Part shown: positions 36,436-44,829 of the stretch, one piece after another
Position numbering within the stretch: the stretch's first letter is position 1
How the letters are laid out: every line of letters begins with the position of its first letter
Assembly (NCBI GenBank): GCA_965226645.1
Contig: CBDDDL010000001.1
Span: forward strand, 186,001-250,000
Direction of reading: 5' to 3'
DNA length: 64,000 nt
Source: Poriferisodalis sp965226645
GTDB lineage: Bacteria; Actinomycetota; Acidimicrobiia; Acidimicrobiales; Poriferisodalaceae
Made by a program: the position numbers and the translations under genes
Notes under the pieces: generated by a model
Told to the model about the DNA's origin: nothing
What the model saw: the letters and a program-made list of their open reading frames with translations, nothing else
The model's database searches: none

Positions 36436-37956
36436 TCAAGCAGCTCGGACACGCGCGATCAGCTGAGCGACTTGGTCGTACACCTTGCGCTCCGAAGGGA
36501 GCAATCGGTTGATCTTCTTCACGGCGTGCATCACGGTGGTGTGATCTCGGCCGCCGAAGACGCTGGCGATGGCTGGGTAGCTGAGGTCGGTCAGCTCACG
36601 CATCACGTACATGCTGATTTGTCTGGCTTTCACCAAGCCCTGTTGGCGTCCTGGACTGGTGAGCTCGGTGATGTCATAGCCAAAGACGTCGGCCGTCATC
36701 TGCAGGATGCGATCGGTGGTGATGGGCTCTTCCTGCGGTTCCCGCACGTCGCTGAGGATCTGTTGTGCCATCTCGAGCGTGACCGGACTCCGAGTGAGGC
36801 TGGCAAACGCGGTTACCCGAACCAGTGCGCCTTCAAGCTCGCGGATGTTGTTCGTGATGAGGTGAGCGATGAGCTCAAGCACTTCGGCGGGGACGTTGCG
36901 GTGCTCGGTCTTCTTGCGAAGGATGGCGACACGGGTCTCCAGATCTGGTGGCTGGATGTCGGTGACGAGGCCCCATTCGAACCGACTGCGCAGGCGATCG
37001 GACAGGGTCGCGATGCTGCGTGGCGGACGGTCTGACGAGATGACGATTTGACGGCCGGCCACGTGCAGCGAGTTGAACGTGTGAAAGAGCTCTTCTTGCA
37101 GGCCTTCCTTGCCTTCCATGAATTGGATGTCGTCGAGCAGCAGGACATCCAGATCGCGATAGCGCCGCTTGAACGCCGGTGTCGTGTTCATCCGGATTGC
37201 CTCAATGAACTCGGAGAGGAAGGTCTCGGTCGAGACGTAGCTGACTCGGTGCTGCGGCAGCGTCTCGCCGAGATAGTTGACGATGGCTTGCAGCAGGTGC
37301 GTCTTGCCCAGCCCGGTAGCCCCGTGAATGAACAGCGGGTTGTACGCGACGCCGGGAGTCTCGGCAACGGCGAGCGCGGCAGCTTGAGCAAATCGATTGC
37401 TGCTGCCTGTCACGAAACTGTCGAAGGTGTACCGAGGATTCGTGGCGTCGGCGTGCGGAATGGGCGTCCGAGCTGGTGGAGCAGTGGTCTCTGGCTCTCG
37501 TTCGGCACGCGGCGTGGGCAGGTCATAATCCTGAACGTCGGCATCGGTCCCGGTGGCCTGGTCCAAGTCGCCGATGTCGGGTCGGGTCTCGATCTCGTAA
37601 TTCTGGGGACTCACAGGAAGCTGCTCGAATGCCGTGTGAAGCATCGGTATGTAGCGCCGTTGGATCCTGTCACGGATCATGTTGCTGGGCGCGATCAGTA
37701 CGGCGAGTTCTTCGTCGATGTGCAGAGCTTGAAGATGGCGGAAGTAGCCGAGCCACAGTGCGTCGGAGACTGTCTCGCGCAGAATCTCTCGACACTGGGA
37801 CCACAATGCGTCGGTGTTGGCCCGGTCTGTCGGGCCAGATCGCGGTGCCTGGGTTGCCGGAGCCGAAGTGGCGCCGGTGGTCGGCTGGGATCGACGCGGA
37901 ATCCGACTCTCCACAGGTTCGTGCGCCGCTGCGCTCACCTGCGGAGAACTCGCCAC
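36436..37956 (-). CDS. dnaA: Chromosomal replication initiator DnaA
   Basis: A 506-aa protein from GTG 37956 with SD-like GAGGA 6 bp upstream. Domain I is at about residues 49-110 ('LWSQCREILRETVSDALW'), followed by a Pro/Asp-rich linker to about residue 170. The AAA+ domain starts at 'NPRYTFDSFVTGSSN', with Walker A 'GATGLGKTH' near residue 211 and Walker B 'LLLDDIQFMEGKE'. Domain IV has the DnaA-box recognition signature 'GGRDHTTVMHA'. It is transcribed toward the putative origin. Confidence 0.98.
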   Translation of the reverse strand: MASSPQVSAAAHEPVESRIPRRSQPTTGATSAPATQAPRSGPTDRANTDALWSQCREILRETVSDALWLGYFRHLQALHIDEELAVLIAPSNMIRDRIQRRYIPMLHTAFEQLPVSPQNYEIETRPDIGDLDQATGTDADVQDYDLPTPRAEREPETTAPPARTPIPHADATNPRYTFDSFVTGSSNRFAQAAALAVAETPGVAYNPLFIHGATGLGKTHLLQAIVNYLGETLPQHRVSYVSTETFLSEFIEAIRMNTTPAFKRRYRDLDVLLLDDIQFMEGKEGLQEELFHTFNSLHVAGRQIVISSDRPPRSIATLSDRLRSRFEWGLVTDIQPPDLETRVAILRKKTEHRNVPAEVLELIAHLITNNIRELEGALVRVTAFASLTRSPVTLEMAQQILSDVREPQEEPITTDRILQMTADVFGYDITELTSPGRQQGLVKARQISMYVMRELTDLSYPAIASVFGGRDHTTVMHAVKKINRLLPSERKVYDQVAQLIARVRAA

Positions 37957-38417
37957 GACATCCTCGTCTCTCTTCAGCCTTCGAGGCTCGTCCGGGATCT
38001 TGAGTGCCCGCGAGCCGCGGCACGGCGCTGGGGTGAAGGCAACTTATGGGCGAGGGCAGTGTGCTGCAAGTGCGGCGCAAACCGTTTCAGGAACGCGTCG
38101 ATTCACATCGCAGCGACACTTCGTCGACAGTTCCATGACAGCCGCATAACAGGCGGTTGACATTGGGATTTGCACGCGAAGGGGGCTGATTCGGCGGCCA
38201 CCGAAATCCGCGGCTGTTGAGCATTTCCGCTGAACGTCGCGCGCGATTCGCTCAGATCGCGCGCGATCGCGCTGCAAACAGGACGCGCTGCGATGTGCCT
38301 CGTCGGGGCAACGCCCGTAGGCTGTTGAGGCCGCAGGGTTGACCGCTGGGCCCGCTTCGGTCGCCGGCCCGCAACTCGTGACGAGCTCGCGGGGTGAGCC
38401 CCCTAGGAGACTGCAGC
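37957..38417. promoter_or_regulatory. Divergent dnaA/rpmH promoter region
   Basis: 461 bp between the divergent dnaA and rpmH genes. It contains TTGACA at 38157-38162 and a TAGGCT -10-like hexamer at about 38319-38324 upstream of rpmH. TCGCGCGCGA-type palindromes are repeated around 38238-38272. No DnaA box matching the consensus was found here, unlike the dnaA-dnaN gap. The rnpA frame may begin inside this region (see rnpA). Promoter calls are by eye only. Confidence 0.4.
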
Positions 38418-38552
38418 GTGAAACGCACGTACCAACCCCACACTCGCCGCCGAGCCCGCCGCCACGGATTTCGTCACCGGATGTCCACCCGCGCCGGCCG
38501 TGCTGTAGTGAAGGCTCGTCGACGCAAGGGCCGGCAACGGCTGAGCGCCTGA
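38418..38552 (+). CDS. rpmH: 50S ribosomal protein L34
   Basis: A 44-aa very basic protein from GTG 38418, with SD AGGAG at 38405-38409 (8-bp spacing). The sequence has the invariant L34 features: 'KRTYQPHTRRRARRHGFRHR', 'MSTRAGRAVV' and the terminal 'RRRKGRQRLSA'. It is the first gene of the rpmH-rnpA-yidD-yidC cluster and divergent from dnaA. The rnpA reading frame is open across its whole length. Confidence 0.97.
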   Translation: MKRTYQPHTRRRARRHGFRHRMSTRAGRAVVKARRRKGRQRLSA

Positions 38553-38899
38553 TCGATTCGTGCCGCAGCAGGGCCGACTTCATAGCGCTGCGCCGCGGTC
38601 GTCGCTTCGAAAGCGACGCGTTGTGGATCTCGTTCGCGCCCGATCCTGGACTGGACCGACCGCGCATCGCGTTCGCAATCGGTCGGCGACGGGGAACGGC
38701 CGTCGCGCGCAATCGAGTTCGGCGTCGGCTACGCGAAGTTCTTCGGGAGCATCCGGGTGCGCTCATTCGAGGCCGGTACCTGATCGGCACACGTCAGCCG
38801 GCGTCAGCAGTGTCGTTTCGACAAGCGCGCACCGAACTGCTGTTCCTGCTCAATGCAGCGTCGACGCCGCACCGGCCAAGACCGGACGTGGCCCGGTGA
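38549..38899 (+). CDS. rnpA: Ribonuclease P protein component
   Basis: RNase P protein, recognisable by 'RADFIALRRGRRFESD', then 'AFAIGRRRGTAVARNRVRRRLRE', the RNR signature. The core starts just after the rpmH stop, but no ATG, GTG or TTG is in frame there. The coordinate uses a CTG at 38549 that overlaps the rpmH TGA. The alternative is an upstream GTG at 38378 (or TTG 38339), which would nest the whole rpmH gene inside an N-terminally extended rnpA, as known in Thermus. The stop overlaps the yidD GTG start (GTGA). Confidence 0.85.
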   Translation: MIDSCRSRADFIALRRGRRFESDALWISFAPDPGLDRPRIAFAIGRRRGTAVARNRVRRRLREVLREHPGALIRGRYLIGTRQPASAVSFRQARTELLFLLNAASTPHRPRPDVAR

Positions 38900-39216
38900 C
38901 CGCCAGCGCCGCAGCACGGGTGCTGTCGTCAGCGGTCCGCTTCTATCAGACACTCCCCCGCTGGCGTCCCGCCAGCTGCCGCTTCGACCCCACGTGCTCG
39001 CGGTATGCGCTTGAGGCCCTGCAGTCGTGGGGAGCGCTTCGTGGTGGCTGGTTGAGCCTTCGCCGCGTTGCTCGTTGTCATCCGTGGGGCGGCTGGGGAT
39101 TCGACCCTGTGCCGCCAAGGCCAACTGCGCTGGAGCCGACGGCCACGTCAGCAGCGGCGTCGGTTCCCGACACCGTCGCGGATCGTGACATCCGGGAGCA
39201 TTCATGCCCAACGTGA
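38896..39216 (+). CDS. yidD: Membrane insertion efficiency factor YidD
   Basis: A 106-aa protein from GTG 38896, coupled to rnpA by a GTGA overlap. The family core is intact: 'FYQTLPRWRPASCRFDPTCSRYALEAL' region with its two conserved cysteines, then 'LSLRRVARCHPWGGWGFDPVP'. The last 35 residues are a variable Ala/Thr-rich tail. YidD assists YidC-mediated insertion. Its end overlaps yidC by 13 bp. Confidence 0.93.
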   Translation: MTASAAARVLSSAVRFYQTLPRWRPASCRFDPTCSRYALEALQSWGALRGGWLSLRRVARCHPWGGWGFDPVPPRPTALEPTATSAAASVPDTVADRDIREHSCPT

Positions 39217-40421
39217 TCGACCCGGTCTTTGACGGTCTCGCGTGGATTTTGGCGTGGTTCTACTCGCTGATTCCTGACTTTACGTTTGCCATCTGCATGC
39301 TCACGCTGGCGATCATGCTCGTGTTCACCCCGTTGACATTGCGGGGCGCTCGGGCCATGACGAAGACCCAGGCATTGCAGCCCGAGATGACACGCCTGCG
39401 CAAGCAGTACGCGGGCGATCGTCAAAAGATCAACGAAGAGACGATGAAGCTGTACGGGGCACACGGGGTGAGTCCCTTGGGCGGGTGCTTGCCGAATCTC
39501 GTCCAGTTGCCGATCTTTTTCGTGCTGTATCGGGTGATCTTGAATCTGCGGATCACCCCGGACGATCCGCTGCCGCGCAATCTCAGCTCCGACGTAGATC
39601 TCTACTCCGACTTGGTCGATGCGGTCGGCAGCGACGGCTTCGGGCAGATGCGTTCACTCAGCATGGACTTGGCGAAGTCGGTCTGGGAGGTGCTCACTGA
39701 CGCCAGCGACGTCGCGGGATTCCTCGAGGGATTCCCGTACCTGGGACTCGTGGCGGTCACCTTCATCCTCGCTTGGCTGCAGCAACGCCAGATGGCGAAA
39801 CGACGAGCTGGTGGACCCGCGGGACTGAATCGTCAGATGGAACTGATGATGAAGTACATGCCGTTCATGCTGCCGGTGTTCAGCTTCATTGTGCCCGCGG
39901 CACTGGTGCCTTATTTCATCGTGTCCAGCCTCTACCGGATGTTGACTCAGGCGTTCATTCACGCCACGATGAAGCCGCCTCAACCGCTGACCAATGGCGT
40001 CATCGAGGCCGAGACGGTAGACGAGCCAGTTGACCAACCAAAGGCGACTCCAAAGGGGCAAGTTTCCAGCCAGCGCTCGCGCAAAGCGCTCGACGCGGAA
40101 TCGGCCCGCCAGGCGGCACGCGAGCAACGAAGCGCCGAGCGGCGAGACGGGTCGAAATCGCTGCCAGGGCATGCGCCGGACAATCGTGTGGCAGACGGAT
40201 CCAATGACGACCCGCCCGAGACCCGGCGAACACGCTCGTCATCGGAACGCGTCGCTGATGCTGACAAGCGCGCCCGAAAGGGCTCGGCCTCCGCCGATGG
40301 CGACGCGAAGAAAAAGAGAGGCCGGCGTCGCGGTCGCTCCGCCGCCAACGAGGGACCAAGGCCGATCCAGAGCCGCCGCACTTCCGGCGACGGCCGGACT
40401 CGCAATCGCAGGAAACGATGA
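39204..40421 (+). CDS. yidC: Membrane protein insertase YidC
   Basis: A 405-aa Oxa1-type insertase. It has 'FDGLAWILAWFYSLIPDFTFAICML', 'FTPLTLRGARAMTKTQ' with the conserved Arg of the hydrophilic groove, 'YGAHGVSPLGGCLPNLVQLPIFFVLY', and three further hydrophobic segments, giving the five-helix core of Gram-positive YidC. The C-terminal 130 residues are very basic and repetitive in Arg/Lys/Ser, suited to ribosome contact. Followed 41 bp later by the Jag_N gene. Confidence 0.95.
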   Translation: MPNVIDPVFDGLAWILAWFYSLIPDFTFAICMLTLAIMLVFTPLTLRGARAMTKTQALQPEMTRLRKQYAGDRQKINEETMKLYGAHGVSPLGGCLPNLVQLPIFFVLYRVILNLRITPDDPLPRNLSSDVDLYSDLVDAVGSDGFGQMRSLSMDLAKSVWEVLTDASDVAGFLEGFPYLGLVAVTFILAWLQQRQMAKRRAGGPAGLNRQMELMMKYMPFMLPVFSFIVPAALVPYFIVSSLYRMLTQAFIHATMKPPQPLTNGVIEAETVDEPVDQPKATPKGQVSSQRSRKALDAESARQAAREQRSAERRDGSKSLPGHAPDNRVADGSNDDPPETRRTRSSSERVADADKRARKGSASADGDAKKKRGRRRGRSAANEGPRPIQSRRTSGDGRTRNRRKR

Positions 40422-40462
40422 CGTCGAACCCCCGAGCGCCGCGGGTCAGGTGAGGCTGCGCA

Positions 40463-40975
40463 GTGGAGTGGGTCATAGTCACCGGACCGACCGTCGAGGC
40501 CGCAACAGACCGCGCACTCGACGCGCTGTCAATAGCGCTCGAGGACGCCGACGTGGAAGTCCTCGAAGCTCCAACGAGATCCCGATGGGGACTGCGGCGT
40601 CACCCTGCGAAAGTGCGTGTTCGCGTTCGGCCGACCGGTCCACCGCCTCGGCTGGGTGAGTCCCGCCGCGACCGCCGCCGACCACGCCGCCACTCGGGCG
40701 CGAATCGACAATCGGCGAAGCGGGCACCTTCGGCAAATCAAGGACAGAAGAGCGGGAGCCAGTCCGGGCGTCAACGCTCGCGGCGGCGCGGATCCGGGGC
40801 ACAGTCAGGCAAGTCGAGTTCCCAGCGTCAGCCGAGCGCCGCTTCGACGAAGGCACCGCCGGCCGCCAGTGGCACGGCAAAGACGACGAACAAGAGCTCC
40901 CAGGAAACAGGAGATGGCCAAGGCGTAACCGCCTCGCGCCGCCGACGCCTTCCCGGCCATGGTGACGAGGGCTGA
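40463..40975 (+). CDS. Jag N-terminal domain protein (Jag_N only)
   Basis: A 170-aa protein. Residues 1-55 match the Jag_N domain: 'EWVIVTGPTVEAATDRALDAL' and 'VEVLEAPTRSRWGLRRHPAKVRV'. The rest is a basic, low-complexity Ser/Arg/Gln-rich linker with no KH or R3H domain. In full-length Jag proteins such a linker leads to KH and R3H. Here those domains are encoded 3.9 kb away at 44830-45318, after the P450 and Rieske genes. So it looks like the N-terminal half of a split jag gene. Stand-alone function is uncertain. Confidence 0.7.
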   Translation: MEWVIVTGPTVEAATDRALDALSIALEDADVEVLEAPTRSRWGLRRHPAKVRVRVRPTGPPPRLGESRRDRRRPRRHSGANRQSAKRAPSANQGQKSGSQSGRQRSRRRGSGAQSGKSSSQRQPSAASTKAPPAASGTAKTTNKSSQETGDGQGVTASRRRRLPGHGDEG

Positions 40976-41019
40976 GCTCGAACGCACGAATTAGCTCCGC
41001 CGAGTTGGGCAGTTGCGAA

Positions 41020-43050
41020 TCAGACAGACAGCTCGTGCCGCTGCTCAGTGATGACGAACTTCAGCTTCTTCTTCGGCGACATCGACGGAACCATGCTGAT
41101 CTTGAGGTTCTGACTCGCCGGCGGAAGCTCGAATGTGAAGTGATGAGCGAACAGCAACAGGTTGATTGCCATAGCCCACTCGACCAATTGAAAGCCGAGG
41201 CAACGGTGTGTGCCGAGACCGAACGGGGCGTATCCGGTCGTGAGATGTTCTTTGCGTGATGGCAGATAGCGGTCAATGTCAAACGTGAAGGGATCGGGGA
41301 AGACATCACTCATGTAGTGCGACGCAGTCTGTGCGATATGCACTTGTGATCCGGCCGGCAAGACATAGTCACTGACTACGCACGTATTCATGACAGTTCG
41401 CAGTGACACGCCCACGATCGGGTACATGCGCAGGCATTCCATGATGAATCTTTGAGTGACGTCAATGGTGTCGGAGGTAAGATCTTCTTGCCGCGGATTG
41501 CCGCCGGCAAACAACTTGTCGGCTTCGTCTCGGATCTTCGCGTAGAGTTTCGGCTGTGAGATCATCGCGTGGATGGCAAAGCACAGTTGGTCGCCGAGAT
41601 ACATGCTTGCGAGCAATGGTGCAGTAAAGACAAAGCGCAGGTTCGCTTCTGGCATGAGTTGCGGATCACTGTGGTGCAGGCCGAGAACATCATCTACATG
41701 GTCGCGTGGGCAGCCAGATCGTTGAGCGGGTGTATGACTGGCTTGGATCCGGTCCATCACCGTGTCGATTGCCTTCGCCCGGCGCTTCATCCCCGGCGTG
41801 TGCAACAGGAACTTGGGTAGAACTTTCGCGACGTGTGTATTGAGGGCGCGAATCTTGAACGCGATCATGTCGTCGACGACATCTTGCGAATCGATACTGA
41901 CGAGCAAAGGCGAGAATTGCGAGTTCACGTGGCGCCTGGTATGCGTGACGACAGGTACCGTATCGCCCACCTTCCATTCAGACATGAATGTCCGGGCGTG
42001 ATGGATGACCTCGTCTATCTTTTCTTCGGCACGAGCACGGCCATAGCTTGGCCGGAGCGCCTTGCGCAATCGAAAATGATCAGGTCCGTCAAGGGCGGGC
42101 AAGAGCCCATGGGCACCGTAGGTCTTCTCGATATCGGCGAAATAGCTCCTCGATGTAATGAAAAGTCGACCGTATCGGTGTGTCCAGCGGTTCGTCTCAG
42201 GACCAGCCAAGAAGACTTTCGTATTCTTCGAAAACGGAATCTTGAATTGGAATACCGGGCCGTGTTGAGCGGCGAGATCTGCGAATAACGCGGAAAGATT
42301 GCCGTCCTTGATATGGCGGTGAAACACGAGCTTGCGTAACGGCACCCTCGGGATTGGCTTTGAGAGCGTCGGACGTCGAAGCGCCGGGCCGGCGAGGCTC
42401 TCTTCGATTGCATTGGCGATCGCGCGTCCGATCAATTCCAGCTGGCAAACGAGCTCAATGCGCTTCTCTGCATTATCGTCTAGCTCGAACGTATGACGCA
42501 AGACGTCGCATGCGTTGGCGAGGCATACGATGATGATGTCGCGTGGATCTGGGATGAGGTCGTCGAAGATGATGCGCCCTATGCGCATCTTGACAAATTC
42601 GACGGCGGTACCTTCTTGGGTATTGCCGTACAAGTCTGGTTGCCAAGCCGCGCGTGTCAGAGACCAGAAATCGCCGGAGTGATGTTCCAGGATATTGAGG
42701 CCGACAAGGCGGGCAAGCGTTGAGTCGATAATCGATTCGGCGAGGGGGGAAAGCCGTTCAATCCAGTATTGCGCGCTGCGCTGTTCTGGCTCGTTAGCAA
42801 TCTCTTGCAGGACCGAATCAAGAACGGGATCACCGGTTGCTGACTTATCCAAGAGAATGAGCGACGTCATATCGGTGTCGATGCGGGAGACGAGCGAGAG
42901 TTCGGCAAGCACGGCGCCGATAGCGGCACAATTCAGGTTCCAGCCTGGTATTTGACGAAAGTACCCAGTCTCCTCGTTGAGGAGCATGAGGATAAGCTCC
43001 TCGGGTAGGCCGAGCAGTCTGGTCGGGGCGGACTGTGTAGAAAGGGCCAT
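41020..43050 (-). CDS. GPP34-cytochrome P450 fusion protein
   Basis: A 676-aa two-domain protein. Residues about 12-225 are a GPP34 (GOLPH3-like) domain: 'LGLPEELILMLLNEETGYF', 'CAAIGAVLAELSLVSRI', 'SIIDSTLARLVGLNILEHHSG'. Eukaryotic GPP34 proteins bind phosphoinositides; bacterial roles are unknown. Residues about 230-676 are a cytochrome P450 with the ExxR motif at Glu538-Arg541 ('ECLRMYP') and the haem-ligand loop 'FGLGTHRCLG' with Cys617. The I-helix lacks the usual acid/Thr pair ('LLASMYLGDQ'). GC content is lower than in the neighbouring yidC. Divergent from a Rieske oxygenase gene. Confidence 0.85.
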   Translation of the reverse strand: MALSTQSAPTRLLGLPEELILMLLNEETGYFRQIPGWNLNCAAIGAVLAELSLVSRIDTDMTSLILLDKSATGDPVLDSVLQEIANEPEQRSAQYWIERLSPLAESIIDSTLARLVGLNILEHHSGDFWSLTRAAWQPDLYGNTQEGTAVEFVKMRIGRIIFDDLIPDPRDIIIVCLANACDVLRHTFELDDNAEKRIELVCQLELIGRAIANAIEESLAGPALRRPTLSKPIPRVPLRKLVFHRHIKDGNLSALFADLAAQHGPVFQFKIPFSKNTKVFLAGPETNRWTHRYGRLFITSRSYFADIEKTYGAHGLLPALDGPDHFRLRKALRPSYGRARAEEKIDEVIHHARTFMSEWKVGDTVPVVTHTRRHVNSQFSPLLVSIDSQDVVDDMIAFKIRALNTHVAKVLPKFLLHTPGMKRRAKAIDTVMDRIQASHTPAQRSGCPRDHVDDVLGLHHSDPQLMPEANLRFVFTAPLLASMYLGDQLCFAIHAMISQPKLYAKIRDEADKLFAGGNPRQEDLTSDTIDVTQRFIMECLRMYPIVGVSLRTVMNTCVVSDYVLPAGSQVHIAQTASHYMSDVFPDPFTFDIDRYLPSRKEHLTTGYAPFGLGTHRCLGFQLVEWAMAINLLLFAHHFTFELPPASQNLKISMVPSMSPKKKLKFVITEQRHELSV

Positions 43051-43599
43051 CGAATGCTGCTTCTCTCTTGGCGTAGCTACAGCGTTGACGTGCGATAGTT
43101 GCTGTTACGATGAACAGTGTAACCAGCTTTGCTGGAATTCTTCGCGCGGCCTAGGTTCGTCTGATGTGAGCGGCGACTTGACCGAGGGAGCGGAGAGGCG
43201 CCACTCAGGAGGTGTCGACGCCGGGCGGCTGCGTAACCGAATTGCGTTCCGCCCGATTGGCCGGACGCCAGTCGAGCCAACGGCGCGGCGATCGAGTGGG
43301 CTCACAGTGCGCAACCTGACGCCTCGCCCGACGCTCTGGTTGATCTGGAGGCCGCAAAACGTTTCATCGCTGGTTCGCTCACAGGTTGCTCGCAGAGGCC
43401 ACCGCCCGCGAGGCAACGTTCCTTGCTTGCTGCAGCGGATCACTGTGGCACGGTCCGCTGAGGCCACGACCTCTCTCTTGATGTCGCTGTGCTGCGGGCC
43501 TCTGACTCGGGACATTGGGGCGCAGTGGGTATTCTCCGGGATTGATCCGGCGCTTGAATCCGCTGGCGACACCTGATTCCCGGTGAGGTGAGTAGCGCA
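43051..43599. promoter_or_regulatory. Divergent P450/Rieske intergenic region
   Basis: 549 bp between the two divergent oxygenase genes. Near the P450 end lies the inverted repeat GTTAC-N10-GTAAC (43104-43123), extended by CTG/CAG on the outside, which could be a regulator operator. A TTGACG hexamer (43085-43090) and TACGAT (43106-43111), 15 bp apart, could form a promoter toward the Rieske gene overlapping the repeat. No gene is convincing in the rest. Confidence 0.35.
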
Positions 43600-44652
43600 A
43601 TGCCCACTGGAGCTGAGGGTAAAACAAACATACGTTCGCTTCCTCTGTTTCCCGAAGGCTGGTACTTCATCGGAACCCGTGAGGCGGTTCTGAAGAAGCG
43701 ACTCGTTCATCAAGCTTGGATGGGGATGAACATCGTCGTTTGGTGCGACGAGGACGGGAGCATCTGCGTCGCCGAGTCGCAATGTCCCCATATGGGCTCA
43801 GATTTGGGACCTGCCGCCGGGGGACGCGTTGTTGGCGGCCGGCTCATCTGTCCGTTTCATGGTTTCCAGTTTGATGCAAGCGGGCGGTGCGTCGCCACGC
43901 CTTCCGCTACCTTGGACCGGTCGGTGAATTTGCGCGTGTTCGAGACACGGGAAATCGGTGGTCTGATCTTTGCCTGGTGGGGAATACACGGACGTCCCTC
44001 GCAATGGCAGTTGCCAGCCGTGTCATCTCACGGAGATCGCTGGAGCGGCTTCCAGATCCGGACGGTGCGATTCCGGGGCCATCCACAGGAGACGACCGAA
44101 AACTCCGTGGATATCGCTCACCTGAGCTATGTCCACGGCTACGGCAATGTAACGAACGAGACGCCCGTGACGATTGAGGGGCCGTGTCTTGAGAGCCGGT
44201 TTGCGTTTACGACCAGCCGGAAAATCGCCAAGATTGCGAGACTAAACCTTGAGGTGACGGCCATTGCACGAATCGTCGGTCTGGGTTACTCCTTCGTGGA
44301 GTTCCAGGAACATTCGATTGGCATGGATGCGCGACTTTGGGTGTTGGCGACCCCTGTAGACGGCACGTTGATTGACCTGTCGATCGTTTCGCGGGTGCGT
44401 GAGTTGCGCAACCCGAAGCGACGAATTGTTGGATTGGGATTTCTGCCACGGCGGATGCGCGCTCCCCTCATGAACAAGTTCGTGGCAGATATGCAGATTC
44501 AGGATGTGCGGCAGGACGTGGCCATCTGGAGCCGCAAGCACTACGTTCCTCGCCCGCGGCTCACGCGTTCTGACGGCGAGGTCATGAGGTACCGGGCGTA
44601 CTGCGCTCAGTTTTATCCCGATCCGCCTGAGTGTGAGGCTGGCTCTTCCTGA
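43600..44652 (+). CDS. Rieske [2Fe-2S] non-haem iron oxygenase
   Basis: A 350-aa oxygenase alpha-subunit-like protein. ATG 43600 has a good SD (GAGGTGA) 8 bp upstream. The Rieske centre ligands are 'CPHMG' (Cys62, His64) and 'CPFHG' (Cys84, His87). The catalytic-domain segment 'ENSVDIAHLSYVHG' has the Asp and two His expected for the mononuclear iron site. The layout resembles single-component-type sterol/3-ketosteroid oxygenases (KshA or cholesterol 7-desaturase-like). No reductase is nearby. Pairing with a P450 suggests oxidation of a hydrophobic, possibly terpenoid or sterol-like substrate (inference). Confidence 0.82.
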   Translation: MPTGAEGKTNIRSLPLFPEGWYFIGTREAVLKKRLVHQAWMGMNIVVWCDEDGSICVAESQCPHMGSDLGPAAGGRVVGGRLICPFHGFQFDASGRCVATPSATLDRSVNLRVFETREIGGLIFAWWGIHGRPSQWQLPAVSSHGDRWSGFQIRTVRFRGHPQETTENSVDIAHLSYVHGYGNVTNETPVTIEGPCLESRFAFTTSRKIAKIARLNLEVTAIARIVGLGYSFVEFQEHSIGMDARLWVLATPVDGTLIDLSIVSRVRELRNPKRRIVGLGFLPRRMRAPLMNKFVADMQIQDVRQDVAIWSRKHYVPRPRLTRSDGEVMRYRAYCAQFYPDPPECEAGSS

Positions 44653-44829
44653 CGGCTAATCTTCCTGACATCCGCCGTCAATGGTGAGCGTTTCAGCGAC
44701 GGTGCACCGGGGCCCCGTGTCCGTAGGCTGAGTCCCGCTGGTGGCGCGTGAACAACTCGAACGTTGCGCCCACTGGCCGACATGTGAGCTGGGCGCGACG
44801 TCTTGACCGCCCGATCCGAGGAGATGACG

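Noticed and set aside
38238..38272. TCGCGCGCGA palindromes near rpmH as a regulator site
   Set aside because: CG-rich palindromes are expected at this base composition; no further support.
40977..44763. 8-bp direct repeat CTCGAACG flanking the P450/Rieske island as a target-site duplication
   Set aside because: An 8-bp match between two searched flanks is likely by chance, and no integrase or transposase is present.
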